A model generated the notes under the pieces. The model searched no databases. It was not told the DNA's origin and saw only the letters and a program-made list of their open reading frames with translations. This document shows positions 34,954 to 44,007 of a stretch of 64,000 nucleotides of DNA, piece by piece (position 1 is the first letter of the stretch; every line of letters begins with the position of its first letter). Made by a program: the position numbers and the translations under genes. Source of the DNA: Terrimesophilobacter sp964651535 (GTDB lineage Bacteria > Actinomycetota > Actinomycetes > Actinomycetales > Microbacteriaceae); contig CAZYYE010000001.1 in assembly GCA_964651535.1 (NCBI GenBank), positions 1,102,500-1,166,499 of the forward strand, given 5' to 3'.

Positions 34954-35675
34954 GCCGTTCTGCGTCCCCGCAGTAGCGCGACCATACCCGTGATTAGGCC
35001 AAGCGCTCCGACAATGAGTGAGGTGACTATCAGCGCCGTCTGCCCGGAAGCGTCGGCGGCTGCAGCACCGCTTTCGCCCGCCTCCGACCAAGGAGCGTCG
35101 GTCTTCGTACCGTCACCGTCGGTGCTGGAGGCAATCACCTCAATGGTCGGCGCCGGAGCGTCCAGGTCGTGTGGGTCCTGCCCTTCTGCGGGGATCTCCA
35201 CCCAAACATTCTCGCCCACCTCACACGACTGCACGACAGGGAATGGCAATGTCGTTTCAGTGGCAACCTCGGGAAGTGTCAACGAGAGCGTGAACGCGTC
35301 CCGAATACCGTCCGGCACTGGAGTGTTCGTCGTGTAGAGAACCTCGCCGACGCGCTCGGTGACCTCGTTGCCGCTACTGTCCGTGATCGGCGACTCAAGC
35401 GTCTCCATTACCTTCTCGACCGTCCAGTTTGCGTTCGCGGTGGGTGAGACAGTGTTGATGCCCTTCGGGATCTGAATCGCGATCGCGGTCGTGGGCGACC
35501 CTTCACAGCCGTGGGAGAAACTGAACGTCAACAGTGTCGAGGAACCGGCTTCACTGCTACTGCCGCTAAGATCGACATGGGCGTTCGCGACGGCCGCCCC
35601 GCCGAAGGTGAGGGCGAGCGCGCCGAGTGCGGCAACACCGCTGACCAGCAGGGGACGCTTTTTACGTGGGTTCAT
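34950..35675 (-). CDS. YcnI-family copper-binding membrane protein
   Basis: A 241-residue exported protein: signal peptide to 'GGAAVANA', then mature 'HVDLSGSSSEAGSSTLLTF', the YcnI (DUF1775) domain, whose N-terminal His is a copper ligand, with Trp in 'NANWTVEKV' near the site. A C-terminal helix ('TALIVTSLIVGALGLITGMVALL') anchors it. It contains two cysteines ('SHGCEGS', 'VQSCEVG') likely to form a disulfide. YcnI and CopC-CopD proteins work together in copper uptake in Bacillus; the same is inferred here. Confidence 0.9.
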   Translation of the reverse strand: MNPRKKRPLLVSGVAALGALALTFGGAAVANAHVDLSGSSSEAGSSTLLTFSFSHGCEGSPTTAIAIQIPKGINTVSPTANANWTVEKVMETLESPITDSSGNEVTERVGEVLYTTNTPVPDGIRDAFTLSLTLPEVATETTLPFPVVQSCEVGENVWVEIPAEGQDPHDLDAPAPTIEVIASSTDGDGTKTDAPWSEAGESGAAAADASGQTALIVTSLIVGALGLITGMVALLRGRRTA

Positions 35676-35744
35676 TGGTTCTCGATTCCTTTTCATTGTG
35701 TCCACCGAGTGGTGGACCGGCTAAGTGGCACTCGGTATATCCAG

Positions 35745-36341
35745 TCAGGCGAGCATGAGCCAACACATGGCAGACATGCCGAGACTCATCACGGCTCCAG
35801 AAGCAACACTGCCGGTGTGCTCCCGCCGGGTTCGACGAATGCCGCGAATACATTCCAAAAACTCGACCAGAAGAATCACTCCGGCGACCAGAAGCGCGGC
35901 CGTCGCGGTCACACCGGATAAGGCGGCCCATCCGGTTAGCGCCGAATGGCCATGCCCCGAGTCCGAGGAGTTTTGCCCAGCCGGGGTCATCACAGCGACC
36001 ATCCACACCATGGCTAGCATCATCACCACGTGCGCCAGCTGATGCCCTGGACCATGCCCACCCATCGCCCAACGTGGGACCGTCCGCGCCAATTGAAGCA
36101 TCAGCAACACGCCGAACCACGCTGCCGCCGTCGTGAAGAACACTATCTGCGGGACAGCTGGCACCATCCCCCACCACGGCCAGGCCATTGCGGCCATATC
36201 CACGGCCATGGCGATATGCAGGGCATGCCCGACTGCTTGGGCGGGCCGAGCGCGATCGTGCGGGATGCGGTAGGCCGAGTAGCCAGCAAGGGACAAGAAG
36301 ACCAGGGTGAAGGCCCACCGCATGATCGGGTCGGCGACCAA
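35745..36341 (-). CDS. DUF5134 membrane protein
   Basis: A 198-residue protein with five or six helices, rich in His and Met at the membrane faces ('HALHIAMAVDMAAMAWPWWGM', 'MGGHGPGHQLAHVVMMLAMVWM'). This matches actinobacterial DUF5134 proteins, which often lie beside copper genes. First gene of the minus-strand copper operon; a BlaI-type operator starts 19 bases upstream of its ATG. The residues suggest copper handling, but no activity is known. Confidence 0.75.
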   Translation of the reverse strand: MVADPIMRWAFTLVFLSLAGYSAYRIPHDRARPAQAVGHALHIAMAVDMAAMAWPWWGMVPAVPQIVFFTTAAAWFGVLLMLQLARTVPRWAMGGHGPGHQLAHVVMMLAMVWMVAVMTPAGQNSSDSGHGHSALTGWAALSGVTATAALLVAGVILLVEFLECIRGIRRTRREHTGSVASGAVMSLGMSAMCWLMLA

Positions 36342-36359
36342 TGCCCCTCCTCACGATCT

Positions 36360-36373
36360 CTACAACACGTAGT
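36360..36373. promoter_or_regulatory. BlaI-type operator 2, DUF5134 side
   Basis: CTACAACACGTAGT, whose reverse complement is ACTACGTGTTGTAG. It lies in the 88-bp space between the divergent DUF5134 and HMA genes, nearer the former. Confidence 0.6.
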
Positions 36374-36406
36374 AGATACACTAGCGGCTGGGTCCGGCGC
36401 ACGCAA

Positions 36407-36420
36407 ACTACATGTTGTAG
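36407..36420. promoter_or_regulatory. BlaI-type operator 3, HMA side
   Basis: ACTACATGTTGTAG, nine bases before the GTG of the HMA protein. With sites 1 and 2 it gives the consensus ACTAC-N-T-S-TTGTAG; two sites in one divergent promoter region would let one repressor silence both operons. Confidence 0.6.
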
Positions 36421-36429
36421 GGTTAGCGG

Positions 36430-36687
36430 GTGATTGGTTTGGGAACGGTGGGGTATGTAGTGGCGGCTCTTGAGCTGTGGGTGAACGGGATGACCTGCGC
36501 GCACTGTGAGCGAGCCGTCACCGCGGAATTGTCCTCGCTTGCCGGTGTAGAGGAGGTGCGGGTCGACGCTGTTTCTGGCCGGATTCGCTTGACTCATGCC
36601 GTGCCCCTGGAACCTACTGTGATCGCTCGCGCGATCGAGCAGGCGGGTTACGAGTTGAAGTCCTGGTCAGCCGATCACGATGGCTGA
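36430..36687 (+). CDS. copZ: HMA-domain copper chaperone
   Basis: An 85-residue single heavy-metal-associated domain with the binding loop 'MTCAHCERAV' (Cys-x-x-Cys with an inner His). The His in the loop is seen in some actinobacterial CopZ proteins. GTG at 36430 or 36460. It overlaps the next gene by eight bases, so chaperone, CopD-CtaG protein and CopA form one operon: chaperone delivers Cu(I) to the ATPase. Confidence 0.88.
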   Translation: MIGLGTVGYVVAALELWVNGMTCAHCERAVTAELSSLAGVEEVRVDAVSGRIRLTHAVPLEPTVIARAIEQAGYELKSWSADHDG

Positions 36688-38755
36688 GCTGCATTCGTCG
36701 CAACCGGTCAATGTCGCATCGACGGACCCCCGGGTCGTCGTCCGCAACCGCGTATTCATCGGGATGCTCGTGATCAGCGCCGCGGTACTTGCCGCTGGGG
36801 TACCCGTGGCAACGGCGGTGCTGCTGGGCGAGGCGCCCTACGAGCAGCTCTTCCGCAGCTTTCCGGGCCTAGATGTCGCCATCATCACGACGCTGCTGCA
36901 CGCCGGGGCTGAGGTGGGATGCCTGGTCAGCATCGGTTCCCTCGTCCATCTACTGTTCCTTCGTGGAGTTCCGGCGAAGCGAATACGGTACCTGGATCAA
37001 GTGTTTGAGCTCACGGTGTTGCGCGTCGCGGCTGGCGTGTGGGCCGTGTGCGCGGGCGGACTTGTGGTGTACAGGGCTTTGGATGTCAGCGGGCTAACGT
37101 TTTCACGGCTGGCCGAGCCCGGCGCATTCGCCTACCTGTATGAATTCAGTGACGCACCCCGTGCATGGACCGTTAGCTTCGTCGCCGGGATGATCGTGTT
37201 CTCCGCAGCGTATTTTGCTAATCGCTGGACAGGACTACTGATTCCCTTATGGGCTTCTGCGCTCGCCGCGCTGGCGCCGGTGGTGACCGGCCAGGTGCTG
37301 GTCGGGCCCGATCATGACTTCGGCAGCGATGTCGGAATCTTTCAAACCCTCGTGGTCAACGTGTTCTTCGGCGCTGTCGCGGTGGCGGGGATCCGGCTCG
37401 CCTCCGGCCGACTGGTAGACGCTATAACACGGCGGCGCCTTTTCCTGGTTGGTGTCGTGGCGTTGCCTGTGATCGCCGTTACCGATCTGGTGCTCGCGTG
37501 GTTCAAACTTGCTGGCAGCGGCCTGACCGACTCCTTGACCGGGTGGTTGATTCTGAGCCGCTGGATAGTTCTGGCCCTCGTTCTTGCGACCGCCGGCTAC
37601 GTGTGGTGGCTGAGTCGGCGCAGACGGTTGCTTGATCATCGCGTCAACGCCGCTTCGGCAGTCCTGATGATGGCGATCGCCGGCTGGGTCGGGATCACTG
37701 TTGCGATGACGCGGCAGCCTCCGCCGCAGTACTTCGTTCCCACCAGCATCCAACAAGTGTTCATGGGATTCGAAGTCCCCGATCCACCTACCCTTGCGGT
37801 GCTTTTCGGCCAGTGGCGACCGAACCTACTATTCCTGGGTATCGCCCTGGCCGCGATCGCTGTTTATCTTGTCGCGGTCCGTACCCTCCATAAGAGGGGC
37901 GATCGATGGCCATTCGGCCGCACGCTCTCCTGGCTGCTGGGCTGGACGGTAGTCGTGTTCGTGACCAGTTCTGGGTTTGGAAAATACTCGGCCCCCGACT
38001 TCGGCGTGCACATGATTGTGCACATGAGCTTGAATATGCTCGCACCAGCGCTACTTGTCCTGGGCGGTATCGTCACCCTTCTGCTGCGCGCCAGTCGTTC
38101 CCGTCCGGGCGCTCCGGCTGGCCTGCATGATTGGTTGACGGGGTTGTTGCATTGGCCTGTGCTCCGGCTCGTCTACAACCCGTTTCTCGTGTTCGTAGTC
38201 TTTATTGCTTCGTACTATGGGCTGTACTTCACGCCCATCTTCGGTGACTTTATGCGCTTCCATTGGGCGCACCAGGCGATGAATCTGCATTTCCTGATCG
38301 TTGGCTACTTGTATTACGGGCTGATCATCGGTGTCGACCGGCCGCCGCGTCCGCTCCCGCACATTGGCAAGCTCGGCTATGTGCTAGCTGCGATGCCATT
38401 CCACGCATTCTTCGGAATCATCCTGATGACCAGCGCGAGTTCGAATCTGATCGCCGAAAACTTTTACCGCTACCTAGACCTGCCGTGGGCGGACCTGGAG
38501 GCCCAACAATATTTCGGCGGCGGTGTCGCCTGGGCGGGCGGTGAGTTCCCTTTGCTGATCGTCATCATCGTTCTTGCTTTGCAGTGGGGCAGGCAGGACA
38601 CCAAGGAAGCCCGGCGAAAAGATCGACACTTCGACACCGGCCGTGACGCCGAGTTCGATGTCTATAACGAGATGTTGCAACGCCTCACGGAAAGAGAGGC
38701 GCGCCGTCCTCTCCCGACACAAGATGGCCAGGCACGAAGGGAACCGAACGAATGA
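36680..38755 (+). CDS. CopD-CtaG fusion membrane protein
   Basis: A 691-residue protein of about fifteen helices. The first 330 residues are CopD-like ('LLHAGAEVGCLVSIGSLVHLLFL'), the rest is the caa3-type CtaG domain ('DFGVHMIVHMSLNMLAPALLVLGG', 'RFHWAHQAMNLHFLIVGYLYYG', 'MPFHAFFGIILM'), whose His pairs are thought to carry copper to cytochrome oxidase. It lies between a copper chaperone and the copper ATPase and overlaps both. This fusion is common in actinobacteria. Direction of copper movement is unknown. Confidence 0.88.
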   Translation: MAELHSSQPVNVASTDPRVVVRNRVFIGMLVISAAVLAAGVPVATAVLLGEAPYEQLFRSFPGLDVAIITTLLHAGAEVGCLVSIGSLVHLLFLRGVPAKRIRYLDQVFELTVLRVAAGVWAVCAGGLVVYRALDVSGLTFSRLAEPGAFAYLYEFSDAPRAWTVSFVAGMIVFSAAYFANRWTGLLIPLWASALAALAPVVTGQVLVGPDHDFGSDVGIFQTLVVNVFFGAVAVAGIRLASGRLVDAITRRRLFLVGVVALPVIAVTDLVLAWFKLAGSGLTDSLTGWLILSRWIVLALVLATAGYVWWLSRRRRLLDHRVNAASAVLMMAIAGWVGITVAMTRQPPPQYFVPTSIQQVFMGFEVPDPPTLAVLFGQWRPNLLFLGIALAAIAVYLVAVRTLHKRGDRWPFGRTLSWLLGWTVVVFVTSSGFGKYSAPDFGVHMIVHMSLNMLAPALLVLGGIVTLLLRASRSRPGAPAGLHDWLTGLLHWPVLRLVYNPFLVFVVFIASYYGLYFTPIFGDFMRFHWAHQAMNLHFLIVGYLYYGLIIGVDRPPRPLPHIGKLGYVLAAMPFHAFFGIILMTSASSNLIAENFYRYLDLPWADLEAQQYFGGGVAWAGGEFPLLIVIIVLALQWGRQDTKEARRKDRHFDTGRDAEFDVYNEMLQRLTEREARRPLPTQDGQARREPNE

Positions 38756-41010
38756 CGCTCAATGCAACGTCGGCTATCGACACGGGTGAGACGATCGAAC
38801 TGGACGTCTCCGGAATGACGTGTGCGGCCTGTGCGGGTCGGGTCGAGCGAGCGCTGAACAGGCTCGACGGAGTCAGTGCGACCGTAAACTACGCCACCGA
38901 GCGGGCCATCGTCACTGGGATCTCCGACGGGGGCGTGCCGCGTGCGATCCAGCAGATCGAGAACGCCGGTTACGGGGCGCATCTGCGCGATGGTGCGGAC
39001 GACGCCTGGTCGCGCCGTGCGACCGAGGTTCGTATCATTTCCCTGCGCCGGCGTCTGGTGGTGTCGGCGATCTTGATGGTGCCCTTAATGGACATCACCA
39101 TCGTCCTCGCCCTTGTGCCTGGGTGGAGGTTTCCGGGCTGGGAATGGGTATGTGTGCTACTGGCTTTGCCGATCGTGCTCTGGGCGGCGTGGCCCTTCCA
39201 CCGTGCCACGATTCGCAATCTCCGCCACGGCATGGTCAGCATGGACACCCTCGTTTCGCTCGGCATCGCCGCGTCCTTCGGCTGGGCTGTCGCGACCCTC
39301 CTATTCGGTGTGGGCGACACCGGTGAAGACGGCTACTGGCTCGGGTTCGGCGTCACCCCTGCCGGCGCAGACTCGATCTACCTCGACGTAGCCGCCGGGA
39401 TGACGACCTTTCAGCTCGCTGGCCGATACTTCGAAACCAGATCCCGCCGTAAAGCTGGCGACGTCCTCGGCGCTCTCAACTCATTGGCAGCCACCCACGT
39501 GCGCATCCTCCGCCACGGGATCGAGAACGTCGAACCCGTAGGCGCGCTCCGTGTCGGTGATGTGTTCGTGATTCTGCCCGGCGAGACGATCCCCGCCGAC
39601 GGTACCGTCATTCGTGGCACGGCCGCAGTGGACGCAAGCATGATGACCGGCGAACCCGTCCCCATCGCCGTGATGCCCGGCGACACCGTCACGGGCGGGA
39701 CGATCAGCACCGACGGGCGCCTGGAAGTGTCGGCGACATCCGTCGGTGCACATACCCAGCTTGCGCAGATGGCCGCCCTCACCCAGCAAGCCCAAGCGCG
39801 CAAAGCGCGCGTTCAGACACTTGTTGACCGTGTGGTGTCCTGGTTCGTTCCCGCCGCTATCCTCCTGTCGGTCCTGGTTGGGATCGGTTGGGGTTTGGCG
39901 GGCACCCCGGTCCAGCAAGCGTTCGGGATCGGCATCAGCGTCCTCATCATCGCCTGCCCCTGCGCGCTGGGCCTCGCGACCCCGACCGCACTCATGGTCG
40001 GCATCGGCCGAGGAGCTACCCTCGGCATCCTCATCAAGGGCCACGACGCCCTCGAAGCCTCCGGGGGCATCACCACCGTCATGCTCGATAAGACAGGCAC
40101 CCTCACCACCGGCCAAATGACCGTCGAGACCGTCACCCCCCTCGGTATCCCCGAACACGAACTGCTCCGCCTTGCCGCCTCCATCGAGCGCGGCTCCGAA
40201 CACACCATCGCCCGAGCTATCGAACGCAGAGCCCTCACGCACGTAACCGACCTCCTCCCCGTCGACGACTTCACCGCCCTGCCCGGGCTTGGCGCCACCG
40301 CACGCATCGACAGCTCCCGGCTGCTCATCGGCAACATCCAACTCGCCCACGACAACGGGATCCCGATCACCTCCGCCGCGCAGGACGCAATCGACCTCGC
40401 GGACGGCGCCGGGCACACCATCGTTCTCATGGCCCGCAACGACCGCCTCATCGGAGTGATCGCCCTCGCCGACACCCTCAAACCCCACGCCATGCGGGCC
40501 GTTTCCGCGCTCAAAGCTCAAGGCCTCGAGACCGTGTTACTCACCGGCGATACCCCAAACGCCGGCGCACGAACCGCCGAGATACTGGGGATCGATCGTG
40601 TCTTCGCTGGGGTCCTCCCCTCGCAGAAGGCGGACGTGATTCGCGCCCTCCAAACGGACGGAAAGAAGATCGCGATGGTCGGAGACGGCATCAATGACGC
40701 TGTCGCGCTCGCCACCGCCGACCTCGGACTCGCCATCATGACCGGAACTGACATCGCGCTGAAAGCCGCCGACATCATCCTCGTCCGCGACGACCTCCTC
40801 GTCATCCCCGACGCCATAGCCCTCTCCCGGCGTACCCTCCGCACGATCCGCACAAATCTCGTTTGGGCCTTCGGATACAACGTTGCCGCAATCCCCATTG
40901 CTGCAGCAGGGCTGCTCAACCCGCTCATTGCCGCCGCAGCCATGTCGTTATCATCCGTCCTCGTGGTCTACAACAGCCTCCGCATCCAACACGTTCGGGG
41001 AAGTCGCTGA
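38752..41010 (+). CDS. copA: Copper-exporting P1B-type ATPase
   Basis: A 752-residue P1B-1 ATPase. One N-terminal HMA domain 'GMTCAACAGRVERAL' (residues 15-80), membrane Cys-Pro-Cys in 'IIACPCALGLATPTALMVG', phosphorylation site 'MLDKTGTLTTGQMTVET', His-Pro-type region 'IERGSEHTIARAI' (Ser-Glu-His rather than the usual Ser-Glu-His-Pro), and hinge 'AMVGDGINDAVALATADLG'. Cu(I) export, with the chaperone two genes upstream. The proline of the His-Pro pair is replaced by Thr, an unusual change in an otherwise complete enzyme. Confidence 0.93.
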   Translation: MTLNATSAIDTGETIELDVSGMTCAACAGRVERALNRLDGVSATVNYATERAIVTGISDGGVPRAIQQIENAGYGAHLRDGADDAWSRRATEVRIISLRRRLVVSAILMVPLMDITIVLALVPGWRFPGWEWVCVLLALPIVLWAAWPFHRATIRNLRHGMVSMDTLVSLGIAASFGWAVATLLFGVGDTGEDGYWLGFGVTPAGADSIYLDVAAGMTTFQLAGRYFETRSRRKAGDVLGALNSLAATHVRILRHGIENVEPVGALRVGDVFVILPGETIPADGTVIRGTAAVDASMMTGEPVPIAVMPGDTVTGGTISTDGRLEVSATSVGAHTQLAQMAALTQQAQARKARVQTLVDRVVSWFVPAAILLSVLVGIGWGLAGTPVQQAFGIGISVLIIACPCALGLATPTALMVGIGRGATLGILIKGHDALEASGGITTVMLDKTGTLTTGQMTVETVTPLGIPEHELLRLAASIERGSEHTIARAIERRALTHVTDLLPVDDFTALPGLGATARIDSSRLLIGNIQLAHDNGIPITSAAQDAIDLADGAGHTIVLMARNDRLIGVIALADTLKPHAMRAVSALKAQGLETVLLTGDTPNAGARTAEILGIDRVFAGVLPSQKADVIRALQTDGKKIAMVGDGINDAVALATADLGLAIMTGTDIALKAADIILVRDDLLVIPDAIALSRRTLRTIRTNLVWAFGYNVAAIPIAAAGLLNPLIAAAAMSLSSVLVVYNSLRIQHVRGSR

Positions 41011-41355
41011 ACCGCGCACTCTCATGACTATGAGAATGCGACGTTACCCCGGGGCCACTCCTGGCTTTGGCGCCGTCATGCTCAACTTCGGCATCGTCAA
41101 CGTCGTCTTCTCCCTCACATCCACCACCGGGTTGGCTGGGGGCCGCTGCTCGGCCTCGTGTTCGGGGTCGGCATGGACACCATGCCTCGGACCACCTTAA
41201 ATGGCGATCTCCCTGCTCATCGTCATCGGCGGGCTCATGGTCAGCGGCATCTGGTCGATGTGGATCTACAGGATGCGAGCACTCATTGGCGGACTCGTCC
41301 TCTCCATATAAAAAGCTGACCGCCCACCGCACCACAAACCTGAAGGAAACGATTC
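41011..41355. other. Decayed or non-coding region, 345 bp
   Basis: Frames such as 'GAVMLNFGIVNVVFSLTSTTG' (from about 41024) and, in another frame, 'GWGPLLGLVFGVGMDTM' follow each other and look like a small membrane protein broken by a frameshift. One intact piece (41201-41311) is listed separately. Confidence 0.35.
41201..41311 (+). CDS. Possible 36-residue single-helix membrane protein
   Basis: ATG-started frame 'MAISLLIVIGGLMVSGIW' followed by a basic turn ('YRMR') and a second hydrophobic stretch, ending TAA. Small membrane peptides of this kind often accompany copper ATPase operons, but there is no ribosome site and the surrounding sequence looks decayed. Confidence 0.25.
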   Translation: MAISLLIVIGGLMVSGIWSMWIYRMRALIGGLVLSI

Positions 41356-42993
41356 ATGACCGGTGCACTCGCGTACACGAGTGAACGACATGTGCCTGCG
41401 GGACGGTTGAGACAACCATCGTCGTCCGCGGCGGTCAACAACGGGCTTACCTTATGGCTCGCCGCAATTGTGATCGTGATCGGAGGGATATTGAACGCCC
41501 TGGCCTTTCCCGGTCTCGGCTGGTGGCCTCTCATCTTCGTGGGCACTCCACTCATCCTCTTCGCCCTCGTCGGGCGCCGGGTGTGGGCATCGCTCGTGGT
41601 GGGCCTTTTGGGCGGGTTCGCATTCTGGGGCACGCACATCCTCTGGCTCACGATCTACCTCGGGCCGGTGCCTTGGCTTGCCCTTGCCGGTCTCGAATCG
41701 ATCTTCTTTGCTCTTGGTTGCGCACTCGTCGCCATTGCCTGGCGTGTCACCGATCACGCATTCCGCAGCAGGTGGGGGCGCCTCGGCCTCACCCCCGTCG
41801 TTATCGCCGGCCTGTGGCTTCTTCGGGAGTCCATCACGAGCAACTGGCCGTACGGAGGCTTCTCGTGGGGACGGCTCGCCTTCTCCCAATCTGAGAGTCC
41901 ATTTGGCGAATTAGCGGCCTGGGTCGGGGTGTCCGGACTATCGTTTCTGCTCGCCTGGGTTAGTGCCCTGACGGTTCAGGTTGCGAGGGAATCGGCTACA
42001 TGGAAACGCGTCACCCATACTCTGCTACCTCTCGGTCTGGTCGGGTTAATGCTGGCCGTGCCCGCGTTTCCAGTAGTCGAGTCGGGAACCATGCGAATCG
42101 CAGCGGTGCAGGGTAACGCGGATGCGGGTCTGTTCGCGGCGTCCACCCCCGGTCAGATCCTGCAAGACCACGTGGCGGCCACCGAACCGCTCTACGGCGA
42201 AGATGTGGACCTAGTGGTTTGGCCGGAAAACGCATCCGACCTCAGTCCGCTGGAGGACAGCGAGACCGCCGCAACACTTAACCTGGTAACCGAGCGCATG
42301 GACGCTCCACTTGTCATCGGCACAATCACCACTGACGGCAGCGAGACGTACAACAGCCTCCTGCTCTGGGAGAACGGCGACGGCGCCATCGATCAATACG
42401 ACAAAATGCACCCCGTGCCATTTGCCGAGTACATCCCCGACCGCGACTTCTGGTACCCACTGGCCCCCGATCTGTTCTCCCTCGTCCCGCGCGACTTCGC
42501 GATCGGCACACGCGACAACATGTTCGACGTCAACGGCGTCGCCGCGGGTCTCGCAATCTGCTTCGACATCGTCGATGACAACCTCATCCGGGAGATGATC
42601 GCAGGAGGAGCGGGGCTCATTCTCGCTCCCACAAACAATGCCGATTTCGGGCGTACCGACGAGAGCCTGCAGCAGCTCGCTATCGCCCGCTTGCGCGCGA
42701 TCGAGACTGCCAGGAGCCTAGTGAACATCTCAACCGTGGGGACCTCAGCGATCATCGCACCCGACGGCAAAACCATCGACCGCTTGCCGATATTCGAGAG
42801 AGGTGCCATGGTCCAGGATGTTCCGCTGAGTAAGACGACGACTCTCGCCACGGTCGCCGGCCATGGGATCGAACTCACCCTGTCCGCGCTCGGGCTGGCT
42901 GGGCTGATCGTAGCGGGACTAATCATCATTCGCACACGCCGTGTCCAACCGTCACCCCGCGTAAAGGTGACCGTGCAGGACAGATTCGAGTAG
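41356..42993 (+). CDS. lnt: Apolipoprotein N-acyltransferase
   Basis: A 545-residue Lnt-type protein: about seven membrane helices, then a nitrilase-fold domain whose triad is visible as Glu in 'LVVWPENASDL', Lys in 'YDKMHPVPFAEYIP' and Cys in 'LAICFDIVDDN'. Lnt adds the third acyl chain to lipoproteins. 'GWWPLIFVGTPLILFAL' and 'TSNWPYGGFSWGRLAFSQ' are further family marks. GAAGGAAA precedes the ATG. It is unusual as cargo of a mobile element; the lipoprotein thioredoxin downstream (44008) is a candidate client. Confidence 0.9.
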   Translation: MTGALAYTSERHVPAGRLRQPSSSAAVNNGLTLWLAAIVIVIGGILNALAFPGLGWWPLIFVGTPLILFALVGRRVWASLVVGLLGGFAFWGTHILWLTIYLGPVPWLALAGLESIFFALGCALVAIAWRVTDHAFRSRWGRLGLTPVVIAGLWLLRESITSNWPYGGFSWGRLAFSQSESPFGELAAWVGVSGLSFLLAWVSALTVQVARESATWKRVTHTLLPLGLVGLMLAVPAFPVVESGTMRIAAVQGNADAGLFAASTPGQILQDHVAATEPLYGEDVDLVVWPENASDLSPLEDSETAATLNLVTERMDAPLVIGTITTDGSETYNSLLLWENGDGAIDQYDKMHPVPFAEYIPDRDFWYPLAPDLFSLVPRDFAIGTRDNMFDVNGVAAGLAICFDIVDDNLIREMIAGGAGLILAPTNNADFGRTDESLQQLAIARLRAIETARSLVNISTVGTSAIIAPDGKTIDRLPIFERGAMVQDVPLSKTTTLATVAGHGIELTLSALGLAGLIVAGLIIIRTRRVQPSPRVKVTVQDRFE

Positions 42994-43102
42994 AGCAGCA
43001 GATGGATGCTGACCATTCCTTCTCGCCTTGACACTTCACCGCCAGGAGGCTCATAGCCCGCCAGCTCTGGCGCCCTCGTGCTCAACAGCAGTTTGGGTTT
43101 GA

Positions 43103-43333
43103 TTGCAGACCTGGTGTTCAGTAATTACGCAGGCTACATATGCTGCCGTCGGGCCGACCGCCCATGACTGTATGAAGATTAACGTCGTTCGTGCTGGCTG
43201 CACCGCCGAATACGCTGCGCAAGTGGAGGTGGCAATCGGCCGTAACCAGGATCCCTCGTTGTGGATACACAAATATGCGGGGCCTATACGAGATCGCTTG
43301 GTTCTTTTGCATGTCGGACATCGAAAGCCGTAG
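43103..43333 (+). pseudogene. Remnant of an AraC-regulator sensing domain
   Basis: A 76-codon frame that matches parts of the AraC protein encoded at 28975: 'PTAHDCMKINVVRAG' against 'PIAYDCVKIIVVRGG', and 'LWIHKYAGPIRDRL' against 'VFWQYAARFIDRL', with about 60 residues missing between and no DNA-binding domain. The DNA is also alike (GACTG..TGAAGAT). It lies 77 bp before the second DUF6153-like gene. The rest of the 42994-43409 gap shows nothing else, apart from a possible -10 (TATCAT) near 43360. Confidence 0.5.
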
Positions 43334-43409
43334 GGCAGCTTCCAAAGTCAAATCGGGTATCATCGATCGGGGATGCCCTGGCCAGGCACCGTGATCCGAA
43401 GGGAGCGCT

Positions 43410-43850
43410 GTGCGGACGTTGATGCTGAAGCTTGCAACGGCTGCGCTGCTGGTTCTCATCGCGGTTATGGGCAGTGCCTTTTTGCAACATGCGGAATCAG
43501 TCTCAGGCGCAGAGAGCATGGTGACGGAGCCACTTGTTTCGGTGTCGCCTCCTGACATAGGTCTCTTAACAGCCGCCGTGCCTGGCGGAGTTTCTTTCGC
43601 CGATCAAACGCCGGAGGGTTCCGCTTCCATCGCTGCGTCGTCTGTTGATCTGATCGCGGCTGGCGCGTGTGCCGCCATTATAGGTTGCTGCATCCTGGGA
43701 TTTGCTCTACTGCGACTCCGCTTCCGCGGCGCACCCAGATCATCTTGGACCACGGCTCTCCGACGGCCGTCACCCGTAGCATTTCCTCCGGCCCCGCTAG
43801 CCTCGCCGATCCGTCCGTCATTGATTCTTCTCTCCATTAGGCGAATCTGA
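43410..43850 (+). CDS. DUF6153-like small membrane protein (copy 2)
   Basis: A 146-residue protein with helix 1 'LATAALLVLIAVMGSAFL' then 'QHAESVSG', an outer segment of about 50 residues, helix 2 with 'GACAAIIGCCILGFALL' (Cys-x5-Cys-Cys), and a tail ending 'RPSLILLSIRRI'. Paralogue of the proteins at 28327 and 51115. GTG start after AAGGGAG. It stands at the head of the cytochrome c maturation block, after an AraC remnant. Confidence 0.6.
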   Translation: MRTLMLKLATAALLVLIAVMGSAFLQHAESVSGAESMVTEPLVSVSPPDIGLLTAAVPGGVSFADQTPEGSASIAASSVDLIAAGACAAIIGCCILGFALLRLRFRGAPRSSWTTALRRPSPVAFPPAPLASPIRPSLILLSIRRI

Positions 43851-44007
43851 TTCGTTGGGCTAACGCGTCCACGTCTGCTGGAGCAAACAACGTGCACGAG
43901 TAGCGCGAACCCGCACCTGGCTACGCAGCACGCAGCTCTTTGGTGACGACCGACCCGCGTTGGTTGCATTTCGAGTGCCCAAGAATTTCATTCACCCTGG
44001 AGAGACA

